Positions 12,496 through 23,190 of a stretch of 64,000 bases of DNA are shown piece after piece. The translations under genes were made by a program, and so were the position numbers. Source of the DNA: Welwitschia mirabilis (Eukaryota > Gnetophyta > Gnetopsida > Welwitschiales); NCBI GenBank assembly GCA_051453625.1, contig JBOZIK010000001.1, positions 175,293,212 through 175,357,211 of the forward strand, in the 5' to 3' direction. The notes beneath the pieces are model-generated. The model made no database searches, had not been told where the DNA came from, and saw nothing but the letters and a program-made list of their open reading frames with translations. The first letter of the stretch is position 1; each line of letters starts with the position of its first letter.

Positions 12496-13195
12496 ATGGC
12501 ATCCACAATTTATCTAGAGGATTATGTAGTATTAAGGCATTCATTCTTTAATGGTAACAACTATCCTCATTGGAAGTCCAAGATGAAAATATTTCTAAAA
12601 TCTCTTCATCTAGAAATATAAGACATGACTGAGTAGGAATATGCTTCTCCAAAGAAAGTTGATGCAAATGGGATCATATCCATAAAACCCAAAGATATAT
12701 GAGATAATAATGACATAAAGAAAATTTAGAATAATATAAGAGCCATGAATTCAATCATCCGTGCCTTATTAAATGAAAAGTATAATTAGGTTATTTAATT
12801 CTTAACTATAAAAGAGATGTGAAATACTTTTAAAATGTCCTGTGAAGGAATGAATATAGTGAAGAACTCTAAACTCCAATTCCTCACAACAAAGTTTAAG
12901 AACATCAAAATAGAGAAATCTGAAATAATTACAAATTGCACTACAAAGGTGAGCAACATTGTCAATAGCATATGGGGCTTAGGAAAAAAGTTCTAGAAAA
13001 TAGAATAGTTCACAAAATCTTAATAAGTCTCATTCTAAATATTAGGCTGAAATTAAAGCCATTGAATAGAGTAAAGAAGTAGACAAAATGAAGGGTAATA
13101 AACTAAAAGAATCCTTGATGACATATGAGGCAACACTCTTACCAAAAGAGGATCAACCTAAAAGAAATAGTATTACTATTAAGGCTTGTGAATAG
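12496..13195 (+). pseudogene. Copia gag relic, element H
   Basis: It starts at ATG 12496 (MASTIYLEDYVVLRHSFF), 50 bases after the primer site. SFFNGNNYPHWKSKMKIFLK is the copia gag signature (FxGxNYxxWKxxMxxFL). Later blocks include NIRAMNSII, NIVKNSKLQFLTTKF, KVSNIVNSIWGLGKKF and TYEATLLPKEDQPKR, all typical of the UBN2 gag family. Stops fall at likely Trp and Gln codons. The text breaks at about 13195 and continues directly as Tat-type gag of X-A. Confidence 0.85.
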
Positions 13196-13950
13196 GTCAA
13201 TAATGAAGTTAATTAAAATTTGAAATAACTTTCTAAGAAGATTAGAAATTTTAGTATAAATCTTAATCCCATGACTCCACCACTTTATTATAACATTTGT
13301 CTTGTGAATACTCATGAAACCTTATATTATCTATTTATCTTTATGTTTTAAGGTATAGTAAAAGAATAAGTTAATGATGTAGACAACAGTGAAAACATCA
13401 AAGAGCAAATAATCATTTCTATAAAATGTATAACCCTAGATGGAGAAATCACTAAACTTCTCATGTAATTAAGACAATTCCATCCAAGCCTCAACTAGTC
13501 AACCTAAGATTTTTAAATCTTGTTTCAACTCTTAACTCTTTAGAGACTATACTACATAACTTCATATAATCTCAACATCTTATTAATACCTCACATTAAC
13601 AATTCAATAAACAAACTTCATGGCAAGGTATGTAATAACTAAGTCAAACTACCATACATATACTTACATCACTCAACCACTATAAGAAGGATAACATTCT
13701 TACTATATATGAGCCTAATCCTAGTAGTTGTAATTTGATCATAGATGCAAAAATTAAGAAAACTAATGTTATACATTTAAGAGGTTAAAAAAACATTAAC
13801 AAAGAGATAAAAGAGAAATAACTACAAGAAGAAAAAGTATAACAAAGATAGCCTGAAAGCAAGAAAGTGGTAGGGAAGAAACATGAAGTTGAAAATTTTA
13901 TTCTAATTTAATAAAAACCTCAACCATTTTCTTAACAACTTTTAAAAATT
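13196..13950 (+). pseudogene. Gag C-terminal region, X-A
   Basis: The readable blocks VNTHETLYYLF and VNDVDNSENIKEQII match the Tat/Athila gag segment after the zinc knuckle (a HETL..CP motif, then VNYV/N). The knuckle cysteines are changed. The later KKVVGKKHEVEN resembles the linker before protease. X-B 33480-34200 is the parallel copy. Confidence 0.6.
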
Positions 13951-13989
13951 AAATCAACTAAGAAGAAATAAGAAGCACTAGAAAGTTTA

Positions 13990-14560
13990 AAAAATTAAAT
14001 ATCAATATTTAGCTTTTAGAATCTATTAAATAAGTACCTTCCTATGCTAAATTATTAAAAGATATATGCACTATTAAAAGAAGGATGAATATGAAAAGTA
14101 AGGCCTTTCTTTCTCAAAATACTAGTACTTTCATTTAAAAAAAAATGATCCTAATATATAAAGATTCAAGATGCTCTACCATAGCCATAACTATTAGGCA
14201 AATAAGATTTCAACAAGCTGTATTAGATCTTAGGGATAATGTTAATATTTTATCCTATAGTATTTAGAACTTAGTCTAAATTATCTTAAAAATACTAAAA
14301 TATAATTATAGTTAGCTAATAACTCTTTGAAAGCACCTTTGGGCATAGTATAGGATGTGATTTTTTAAGTATAAAATTGCTATTTTCTTATGAAATTTAT
14401 AGTTTTAAAGATGGAATATACTAGAAGTTATACTATTCTAATAATCTTGGGAAGAACTTTTATTGCTACTTCTAATGCTCTTATCAATTATAAAAATGGT
14501 CTTATGAATATTTCAATTGGTAGTATGACTATAAAGTTGAAATATATTTAATATAATAAA
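13990..14560 (+). pseudogene. Tat/Athila-type aspartic protease, X-A
   Basis: Blocks in order: KYLPMLNY..DICTIKRRMNM, then AVLDLRDNVNILSYSI (active site near 14222-14268; family LDLGASVNLLPYSV, with Gly-Ala changed to Arg-Asp), then NNSLKAPLGIV, IILGRTFIATSNALINYKNG (14440-14500) and LMNISIGSMTIKLKYI. It would cleave the gag-pol polyprotein. The catalytic Asp is still encoded but the surrounding frame is broken. Confidence 0.8.
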
Positions 14561-15300
14561 GCAATCTAATGATTTATAAGGATTAGAGTTTACTAAAAGT
14601 CTTCATGATCTTGATCCTTATTTATATGAAAAAAATATTTTCCCTTTCTTCTATCTTTCTTTAATTATGATTCACATGTTAATGTTAAAAATGATCCTTT
14701 TTTTGATATGGACTTACCTCTTAAGAATTTAAGATATATCACTAATGATAACCTTACTAATTTTTTAATTTCTAATTAATGCATGTCTTCATCTAAAAAA
14801 ATGTTTTGCAAGAATTATTGATTAAGAAAAATAAAGGAATAAAATGGTCCTCTAATGACCTAAAACATTTGAATCCTAATGAGTGTTCCTTCTCATATTC
14901 TTTCTAAGTTTTTCAACTCATGGATTCTTATCATGAAATATTTTATGGGCTTAATTTATTATTTAACCACTTTTCTTATCCTTTAAAATATGAAAATCCT
15001 AATACTTCGAATTTTTCCTCTTCATTTGTGATTGAACACCTCTCTTGGAAGTCTAACTAGATTCTATTAAATGAGTTTAGATTAGACTTATTTACTATAA
15101 CATTTATTTAATAATGATGTATTCATAGAAAACTATATCTATTATCATTTACTATATCCATTTTTTAATCCATTTTCACTTATTAAAATCGCCTTTACAT
15201 AATCTTTTATCATCTACATTTTATTCATCGCCTTTATTATCTTATGAGTTCATAAGACTTAATGATCCTAGCTAATGGTATTTTCTTTAATCCTTCAATA
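14561..15300 (+). pseudogene. Post-protease coding relic of X-A (not reverse transcriptase)
   Basis: Scattered coding-like blocks persist after protease. KSPLHNLLSSTFYSSPLLSY (about 15190-15250) and EFIRLNDPS correspond in X-B (35450-35545) to HNxLLPTFYSPLI and AFRRLTDPS. The conservation suggests a protein of roughly 200 residues. I see no reverse transcriptase, RNase H or integrase motif, so X looks non-autonomous or rearranged. Confidence 0.4.
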
Positions 15301-16640
15301 AAGATATAATTTAACATTTTAAATATTAGTTGAGATTTTATACATTTTTTTCTTTTCATTATTTAGTCCTTTGAATTTTTTTAGTTATTTATGAATACTT
15401 GCATGAATTGAGATATCTATAATTTAAAATTAGGAGAAAAAGATAGATTTTCTTCTTTCATGATGTTTTGTTTCCTTAAAATCATTCATTGGAATGATAT
15501 TATGACTTTATTAGGCTAATGAGATAATGATCCTATTTCATGTACTATAAATATTATAAAAAAAGAAGAGATAGCAAAGAAAAATTCAAAATATACTAAA
15601 CCTATTTTAGCAGTTTTATTTATGATTATTTATATCAAATTTAGCTAACTACATCAAGGATATATACACCTACTAACAATGTAGTTCTAATGATTCATTT
15701 GTATGGTACATTCAACTACATCAGGGCTATAGATGCTTGCTAGTAATGTAGTACTAAATCCTTCCTATACAACATGTTAAATCTATTCAAAAGAAGTATC
15801 ATAATACTAAATGCTTAATATGATTGAATACTTAAAACTTAGTTACTTGTAAAAGAAGAAGGAAAAGGAATAAAATTAAGAAGGCATTGGAGAAATATTT
15901 ATCTTATTATTTTAAAAAATTAAACTTGAGATTCTTTAGCTACTTGTGAATTTGCAAAGATTTACTGATTAATACTTTTTTTTACCTTGTTAAAATATCC
16001 ACCAAAAATTATGTAAATTAATAATACTATTAGATAACATTTATCATGTATTATTTATTCATAGGATGCATATTAGGGTCTATCATTTTATTCATCCATT
16101 TCACCTCATTTTTATAACATTCATTTTCATAATCTATGTTAAGTCATATTACTTTATTTTTCCTTCTTTGAAAAGCCATATTAAGAAATGAATTGTTGTT
16201 TCTATGATTTGACTCTTTGATTCATGTATAGATATAACATAAAGTTGATCTAAATCATTAATAAAATATAGTAAACTAAGGGTTTAAAATTTACATTTTT
16301 TTTTAAAACTTGTAATTTTTGAGTTATTTGCATCAAACAATGACGCTTTCCATGATCCTGACATTATAGTACTTCTCCTTACATTTTCCTAACCCACATA
16401 TCCACATTCTATTGGTACCATTATCTATCCTCGCTAGTGCCATAGTTTATCTTTTTTTAGATGCATGTGACTTTTTCTCATAGCAATGTTTTAGGATCTT
16501 TTAGATTCTTACTAAATTAGTTAGATTATTATTACATTTGATATTCTTTTATTTTATTTTTAATTTTTTTTCACTTTGCTAACTTCCTCCTTTATATCTC
16601 GTTCATTCTCATTTCTTTTTCTTTAGTTCTATCATTTTAG
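15301..16640 (+). other. Noncoding region of X-A before the 3' ORF
   Basis: Collinear with X-B 35570-36880 and free of ORFs. It contains the paired direct repeat at 15649-15765. Just before the 3' ORF, the sequence is T-rich and ends CATTTTAG, which resembles a plant 3' splice site. Confidence 0.5.
15649..15765 (+). repeat. Paired ~67-bp direct repeat in X
   Basis: The two arms start CTACATCAAGGATATATACA and CTACATCAGGGCTATAGATG; both end in AATGTAGTxCTAA. X-B (35878-35995) and element F (near 1480-1560) keep the same pair or half of it, so it predates the copies. Confidence 0.7.
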
Positions 16641-16643
16641 ACC

Positions 16644-17040
16644 ATCATATGTGAAAGAGTAGGAGCATTTTTAAAGGAAGGAATTTTCACATATCTCCTT
16701 GATTTATTTGCATATTTATATCTTGAAACAATTGATGTAATAAATTGGAATTACTTATTAAAGAAAGATGATACTTACTACTTTCTAGAGGAAATTTTGG
16801 AGTTCTACAAAAATGCAGCAATAGATGAAGATGATCCTTAGGTAATTCATTCTTCTATGCATTAAATTTTCTTTATTGTTTTCCTCAACTATGTAGAAGC
16901 CTTAATAGGTCGTGAAAACTTTTCTTACATACTCATCAAATCATTTAATTATTATTGTACCTCTTTTAATATTAAATGTACACCTAATAGCAAAGATGTC
17001 TTACCTTGAAAATACCTTTAAGAAATCAACTATTACTTTT
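16644..17040 (+). pseudogene. Conserved 3' ORF of X, copy X-A (function unknown)
   Basis: A continuous frame of about 67 codons reads ICERVGAFLKEG, IFTYLLDLFAYLYL, WNYLLKKDDTYYFLEEILEF and ends in acidic DEDDP before TAG at 16842. Beyond it, EALIGRENFSYILIKSF and CTPNSKDVLP align with ALIEDENYDKLPYMLMKS and EPNKKVTLSC of X-B. The start ATG is damaged here (ATATGT), but X-B has an ATG at the same place (ATCATGAGTGAAAG). No transmembrane segment or known retroelement motif is evident. An acquired host fragment or an accessory retroelement protein are both possible. Confidence 0.5.
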
Positions 17041-17705
17041 TTTGATTTTTCATTTAAAATGTTTTAACTATATTACATGTAATAGATGCCTATATAATCA
17101 CCTTGATATGATTAGAATAATTTAAGATAGTAAGCCCTTCAATATATCCAAGGGTCTCTTTACCACTATAGGAAATAATATGAATCATAGGAGTAATATT
17201 TCACTTCCATGCTTAGTTTCACACTTGATTTATAATATCTTAGCTTGTAATTTAGACTTTAAGAGGTGAAATAGGATGTTTTTAGAAACTATATTTCATA
17301 AAAAGATCACCAAAGTTTGTAAGTAGAAGAATGATGACTAGATTCTAAGGGGCCTTTATGAAATTCAAAAAGAAGAAGAACATCCTTAAAGGACTTCTCC
17401 TCCTTTTCAAGCTCCTTCCTCTCCATGCTCTTCATGAACGATAAGAAGAAAGGGGACAGCTCCCATTGGTAAATCCTCTCATGTTCTTCTTTTACATATT
17501 CTTTCATTAATTATCATTATTCCTCCACTACTTCAAGTACTATCTTTTTAGAGGAAGTACCCAAATCTTAAAGGACTTTGATTACAAATATATAATAAAA
17601 AATGAAATCTATGGCTAAGAAATAAAAGGAGATAGTAAAAAACAAGAAGATATGAATTAATTATTGGTAACATTAGCTTTTAATAGAAGATCCATAAGCT
17701 AAATA

Positions 17706-17713
<8 letters not shown>
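17041..17713 (+). other. X-A noncoding segment containing the empty site for element C
   Basis: The sequence ATTACAT at 17071-17077 is the uninterrupted counterpart of the 7-bp flanks of element C in X-B (ATCTCAT and ATCACAT). From about 17090 it aligns with X-B from 50415 onward. The minus-strand open frame at 17307-17507 looks like chance. Confidence 0.6.
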
Positions 17714-17780
<67 letters not shown>

Positions 17781-18461
17781 NNNNNNNNNNNNNNNNNNNN
17801 NNNNNNNNNNNNNNNNNNNNNNNNNNNNNNNNNNNNNNNNNNNNNNNNNNNNNNNNNNNNNNNNNNNNNNNNNNNNNNNNNNNNNNNNNNNNNNNNNNNN
17901 NNNNNNNNNNNNNNNNNNNNNNNNNNNNNNNNNNNNNNNNNNNNNNNNNNNNNNNNNNNNNNNNNNNNNNNNNNNNNNNNNNNNNNNNNNNNNNNNNNNN
18001 NNNNNNNNNNNNNNNNNNNNNNNNNNNNNNNNNNNNNNNNNNNNNNNNNNNNNNNNNNNNNNNNNNNNNNNNNNNNNNNNNNNNNNNNNNNNNNNNNNNN
18101 NNNNNNNNNNNNNNNNNNNNNNNNNNNNNNNNNNNNNNNNNNNNNNNNNNNNNNNNNNNNNNNNNNNNNNNNNNNNNNNNNNNNNNNNNNNNNNNNNNNN
18201 NNNNNNNNNNNNNNNNNNNNNNNNNNNNNNNNNNNNNNNNNNNNNNNNNNNNNNNNNNNNNNNNNNNNNNNNNNNNNNNNNNNNNNNNNNNNNNNNNNNN
18301 NNNNNNNNNNNNNNNNNNNNNNNNNNNNNNNNNNNNNNNNNNNNNNNNNNNNNNNNNNNNNNNNNNNNNNNNNNNNNNNNNNNNNNNNNNNNNNNNNNNN
18401 NNNNNNNNNNNNNNNNNNNNNNNNNNNNNNNNNNNNNNNNNNNNNNNNNNNNNNNNNNNNN

Positions 18462-18542
<81 letters not shown>

Positions 18543-18616
18543 TCACTCACTCACTCACTCACTCACTCTCTCATGCTCATCCACACTCTCACTTACTCAC
18601 TCACTCACATACACCC
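17714..18616. repeat. (CA)n microsatellite with (ACTC)n tail, interrupted by a gap
   Basis: About 67 bases of pure CA on the left (17714-17780), then 681 N, then about 75 bases of CA with one CATA interruption (18462-18536), grading into ACTC tetramers and imperfect CACTC to about 18616. X-B at the same place (about 51030-51065) has only a short TTTTCTCTTACTC stretch, so the array grew after the units separated. Alternating CA/TG of this length can adopt Z-DNA. Confidence 0.97.
17781..18461. other. Assembly gap, 681 N
   Basis: It lies wholly inside the CA microsatellite. The non-round size suggests an estimated gap. True content is most likely more CA/TG. Confidence 0.98.
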
Positions 18617-19510
18617 TTATCCACCTGTGCTTTTTCAATTTTTATAACTAGATTGAAATTGCATTTTATCTTATTGTAATGACTTTTATACTTAAATCAA
18701 TATAAATACCTTATTTAATCATTCTACTTACTATTTTGAATTGACACATAATTGCAAACATTTTAACTCATTTTCAAGGCTTTAAAATGTAATGATTAAG
18801 ATATAATTCTTAATAATGCTAGTGTTTTAGGCTTCTCTAACTGACTCGACTCTCTTAATTTGCATAAATAAACTCCCTTTTTATTAATACACTTTACATT
18901 CCATTTCTATATTTTTCAATAATCAGGACTACATTAAAATGTTATAGAAATTGATTGATATAGATTTATCATCCACTTCTTCATTCCAAAATCATCACAT
19001 TCTATTTTTTATTATTCATCCTTTTTTTGTAATTTTTTTGTCATTGATGGAATTTATATTTTAGTTATAGAGATTCAAGTTATTATAATCAAAGAGTTAA
19101 TTTAAATAGAAATCTTTCTTTTGCATTAGTTTACATTTCATATGTTCTAGTTTAGTCATGCATTGTATATTCTATATTTTAGTAATTTTCTTTTGTAGCT
19201 CATTCTAAACTACATTAGCACATGAATCATTCATTTTTCATTATTTTTACATTTAATTTTTCATATATTTTAAACATTAAGGGAAATTTTATCTTTAGTT
19301 GGACATAGTGACATTTACAGTTTAGTGTGTATGTTTCATTCTTTATCTTTTTCTTAAGCGTAATTTGAGATTGCATTAGTTAATTTTTTAAAAAAAGTCT
19401 TCATATTTTTACACTTGAATCTTTGATTTGTAATTTTTTTCATGTTGATTAATCTTTTGATACACTTTAATTTTTTTCTAAGGAACTAAAAAAACTTTAA
19501 TTAGAGAGTA
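18617..19510 (+). other. X-A 3' noncoding region up to the LTR
   Basis: AT-rich and collinear with X-B 51060-51975. The last bases before the LTR (TTAGAGAGTA; GTTGGAATGTA in X-B) are the expected place of the polypurine tract but are decayed. Confidence 0.5.
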
Positions 19511-20785
19511 TGATAACATGTAGAATTTGACATTTACATAAAGGAATTTAGGCCTTGTTAGTATGCTTAAATGATCATCATAAAAATTTTTAAGTTTATT
19601 ATGCTTAAGGATATAGAAATTTAATTTTACTAATAATATATATTAATAATATTATTTGACATCATATGTGTATCATCTACAATCTTGTGGTAGGAGATGG
19701 AGGAGTGTTAAGCATTATTAGTGATGACACTAGTTCTAGAAGTGATGACCCCTGTTACTATGGGTTTGAATGGAATCATACTTACATTTCTAAGTTTTCT
19801 TGATGTAATAAATCCACTCTAGTCATTTTTAAAGCCAAAATATAAACAACAAATATTTAAAAACAAAACACTCAAATTGGCTCCATAATTAAAGAATGAC
19901 TCCATACACTTTGAGCATTCTAAAGAATAACCTCATTAGGCCTTGAAAATCCTAATTAAAAATCCTAATTATAGCCTACAAACACCTTACTTCACTTTAC
20001 TTAAAGAAAGCTAATCATTATCATATTGTACAAGAGGTATTAAACCCTTAGTCATGTGTTTTTTAAGCATCCCATAGGGATGGGCTAGCTACTAAGCTAG
20101 CATAATGCTTTTTAGTATAAAGTTACTACTTTTATAAATTATATACTTCTACTTTCTAGATAATAAATTGTTACATATTCTAGATGCATTACTTTGATAT
20201 CAAGTTTGATGAATTACATACTTATTATGCTTAGGATTACTTAAGTTATAATTTTACTTTAACATCTTTTTGGTGATTCTTCTTTTCTAAATTATATAAC
20301 CTAAATGTTTATTTAATAAATCTTACAAGACCCTTAATTTTCATGTTTATTTTATTTTTATTATGAAGTTTGGGTGGATTAAATACACCACCCTTATATC
20401 TATGGTAAATGATATTATGCCACTATGCTTGAGCTAAAACTAGATGAACCTCATGTCTATGGTAGATGGGATTATGCCACTATGGTTGAGTTGAAGCAAA
20501 AGCTACATGAAAGTACTTGAGTAATAATGTTTTTCCATTTAATTCTATGTCTAATTCCTTATTTTCATATATATTTTACTCTCTTATATTCATTATCATT
20601 ATGCTTGTTTTACTAATAGTTCACACTGTTTATCTCTATGGAAGAATAATATTAGAAGTATACTAAAAATAAAAGTATTAACACTACTGATAGAAGTTGG
20701 GTATAGCCACATAAGATTTGTATTACTAGAGTGATTTTGTTATTTATCATACATAAATAACATATACAAGCATAGTTAGATTTCA
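19511..20785 (+). repeat. LTR of X shared by units X-A and X-B
   Basis: It starts TGATAACATG after a purine-rich stretch and ends near TTTCA at 20785, about 16 bases before the primer site. Length about 1275 agrees with the X-B LTR (51976-53138 plus 63604-63734, about 1294). A TATA box is readable in X-B but decayed here. Ends are inferred from the alignment of these two copies and are accurate to perhaps 20 bases. Confidence 0.6.
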
Positions 20786-20800
20786 CCAAGAGTAGCTTTT

Positions 20801-20818
20801 TGTTGACATTACTAGGGA
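20801..20818 (+). other. Primer-binding site of X-B
   Basis: TGTTGACATTACTAGGGA aligns with the Tat/Athila site TTGGCGCCGTTGCCGGGGA after C-to-T and G-to-A changes. The following TAGTATCATGGTA matches the text after 63764. A primer site directly after an LTR end shows that the LTR serves as 5' LTR for X-B. Confidence 0.65.
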
Positions 20819-21715
20819 TAGTATCATGGTAGATACGGTGAGATAGGTATAAAATTTACATTTCTGTAACTTTTTTTTAAGTTTTATATTTTTCTTTTTT
20901 TCTTTCATAGTAATACTTTATTAGTGCCTTTTTTTCTTTTTTTCACTTATATTACCAGTGGATTAGTGTTAATTATGCCTAAAGCTTGATTGAATAAATT
21001 CGATTTGGTAACTTTTTTTCCATTATTTATTTATTTATTTTTATTTTATTTCCTTGTTTCCCTTATAAAGATTATATAGTATATCAAATTTTCTTATAAG
21101 GGTTGATCTTTCATAAGTTTAAAGAAAAGACATCAATAATAATAACCAAAAAAAATCTTTTTTCTATCCATATCTTCTCTACCACCTCTTCTCTATTTTT
21201 TTCTTTTCTCTATCGTAAGTAACTTCCTTAGTTGATACTTAAAGAAAGATTTAAAAAAGGATATAATTAGTAAAAATATCAAGAAAGTGCTTTAGTGCTT
21301 GCATTATTTATTTCTGTAATTTTTATTTTTGGATTACATTAGATTGTATTTTTCATTTATAAATTATCCTTTCCTGGAATTTGCATTTATCCTTTACTAT
21401 AAGTCAACTATATTGACCTATTATCCTAGACCGTCAGTCAACCTAAGAGCCATAGGTTTTTCTTTCATTAAAACATTTTTATGCCAACTTATTAGAACTA
21501 CCATCTTTACTAACTAATATCATTAATGTCTTCTGTTAAAACATCTTTATATTTTGTGAATCTTATGTTTATGTCATTTTGAATCTTTTCATATATCATG
21601 TGAATCTAAAAATATAAATTTTCTTAATCATTTTCTTATATTTTATGATCTAGAAATAAACGTGTCATAGTAGATTATACTAAATCCATATCAATTTTGA
21701 AATGAAGATGAAAAT
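20819..21715 (+). other. 5' leader of X-B
   Basis: Matches the sequence after the primer site of the third unit (63765-64000), including CTAGTGCCTTTT-like and GAATTGGTGTTG-like stretches. T-rich, with no credible ORF; the 62-codon frame at 21329-21517 may be the gag start but carries no recognised motif. Confidence 0.5.
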
Positions 21716-23190
21716 CATTAAACTCAGAGGGAAGAGATAAATGAGTTCTTCTAAATAAAACTTTTCATTGAAAATAAATTTAAAAATTATATAATGAATA
21801 CCTTCCTAAGATAACTTGGTTTCCCAGCCTAGGTATGTCCACACATAGCGGGTAGCTTCTTCTTGTACCTCTAGATGTTCTTAACCTATAAATAATAGTG
21901 GTTTTATGAAGCACCAACAACCTTACATACAATATGAGAGTCTCCTTATAAGATAGCACTCTCTTCCTCTCATGGGTAACCAATAATGCAATATCAAAAA
22001 TTTGTGCACAAGCATAATCAAAATGTAAGATGCTCCTTGCAAGATGGAAAGTTCTTTTCCTCAGGGAAATTAATAAGATAATAACATATGTGCTCACAGG
22101 CACTCATAAAGAACACTTGTAGAAGGGTTGCCTTATAATATGAAACCATAGTAAGGGATCCTTGAGTTTTACTAATATAAGAATGGACTGTACAAGGGTA
22201 TTCAAAAATAATGTAGCTCAATAATATGATATTCAAAAAATAAATGCAAAAACAAGCTTGATTGATGTATATTTGAAGAATAGATTAATTTCTTTCTTGT
22301 TGTCATCATCACAAGTAATAAAGAATGATGCAATAATGTAGGATCCAATGAGAAAAAGATGAAGTTGCTTGTACATTCTTTGCAAATGATAGCTAGATGC
22401 TTCATGAGTAGATCTAGTTATGCATGCATTTATTTCATATGTTCTATATTCATTTATTATATTTTTTAATTCTTAGGCTTTATTTCTTAGGATATGCCTT
22501 TATACTGATTGAACATTTTATAGCTATTTAACTTATGAAATTATTCATTTGAACTTTGTAACTGTTATGTAATAGATAGAAATGGATAGACATTAGACAT
22601 ACATGTTTTATTTTATTTATTATAAACCATTATTAAAAACTTCTTCAAAATTGTAAACACCTACTAATAGTTATATATCTCATAGTAGACCTCTTCAACC
22701 AAGTTGCCCAAAACATTGATAAAACTTGCACTACATAATCTTTAACCCTTCATGATCATGAATCTATAATGGAAATCTTGATAGCTTTACTAGAAAGTAA
22801 TTAATTTTTTAAAGTAAAAATTCACCCTATTACATGTTTTAGTTTAGTATAAACATCTTCAAACATCTATATTTTTTTCATCTATGTCAGATCCATCTTT
22901 TAGTATAATTGGCTTTATTGAGATAGTTGTCTTTGACTTGAGATTTGAAAGCTAATTTATTATAGATGTTTTTAAAGATGTAGACGTATTTATCATAGAC
23001 ATCTTTCATTATGTAGACATATTTAGTTAATTGATTTAAAATTTGTAATTTAGAGTTAAACTTTTTATGAGATATCATATTAAATATCTGACATTAACTT
23101 TAGTCTTTTATGATTAGATTTTCTTACATTAACCTGTTTACACAATAGAATAAAATATTTGATAAGTAGAATCATCAAAACTAGGTTTTA
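21716..23190 (-). repeat. 3' LTR of element E
   Basis: Aligns end to end with 31226-32695, for example CATAGCGGGTAGCTT (21845) with CATAAAGGGTAGCTT (31353), and CATCAAAACTAGGTTT (23173) with CATCAAAACTAGATTT (32678). The terminal dinucleotides are decayed (CA... and ...TTTA). The small open frames inside it are by-products. Confidence 0.88.

Larger units (their letters stand above)
13196..20785 (+). mobile_element. Unit X-A: Tat/Athila-type gag-protease element, 5'-truncated
   Basis: Contents in order: gag tail, protease, post-protease coding relic, noncoding region, conserved 3' ORF, CA microsatellite, and LTR. It aligns with X-B over its whole length (33480-37228, then 50393-53138, then 63604-63734), so it shows the unit without later insertions. 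The first ~1.7 kb of internal sequence seen in X-B is missing, replaced by copia H gag. The 3' LTR is followed by a primer site, not by flanking DNA, so X-A is joined head-to-tail to X-B through a shared LTR. Confidence 0.75.

Noticed and set aside
17680-18546. Long minus-strand Cys-Val repeat ORFs
   Set aside because: Translation of the CA microsatellite and the N gap; not a protein.
21780-22405. Minus-strand ORFs of 107, 72 and 67 codons
   Set aside because: All within the 3' LTR of element E; no parallel frames in the 5' LTR.
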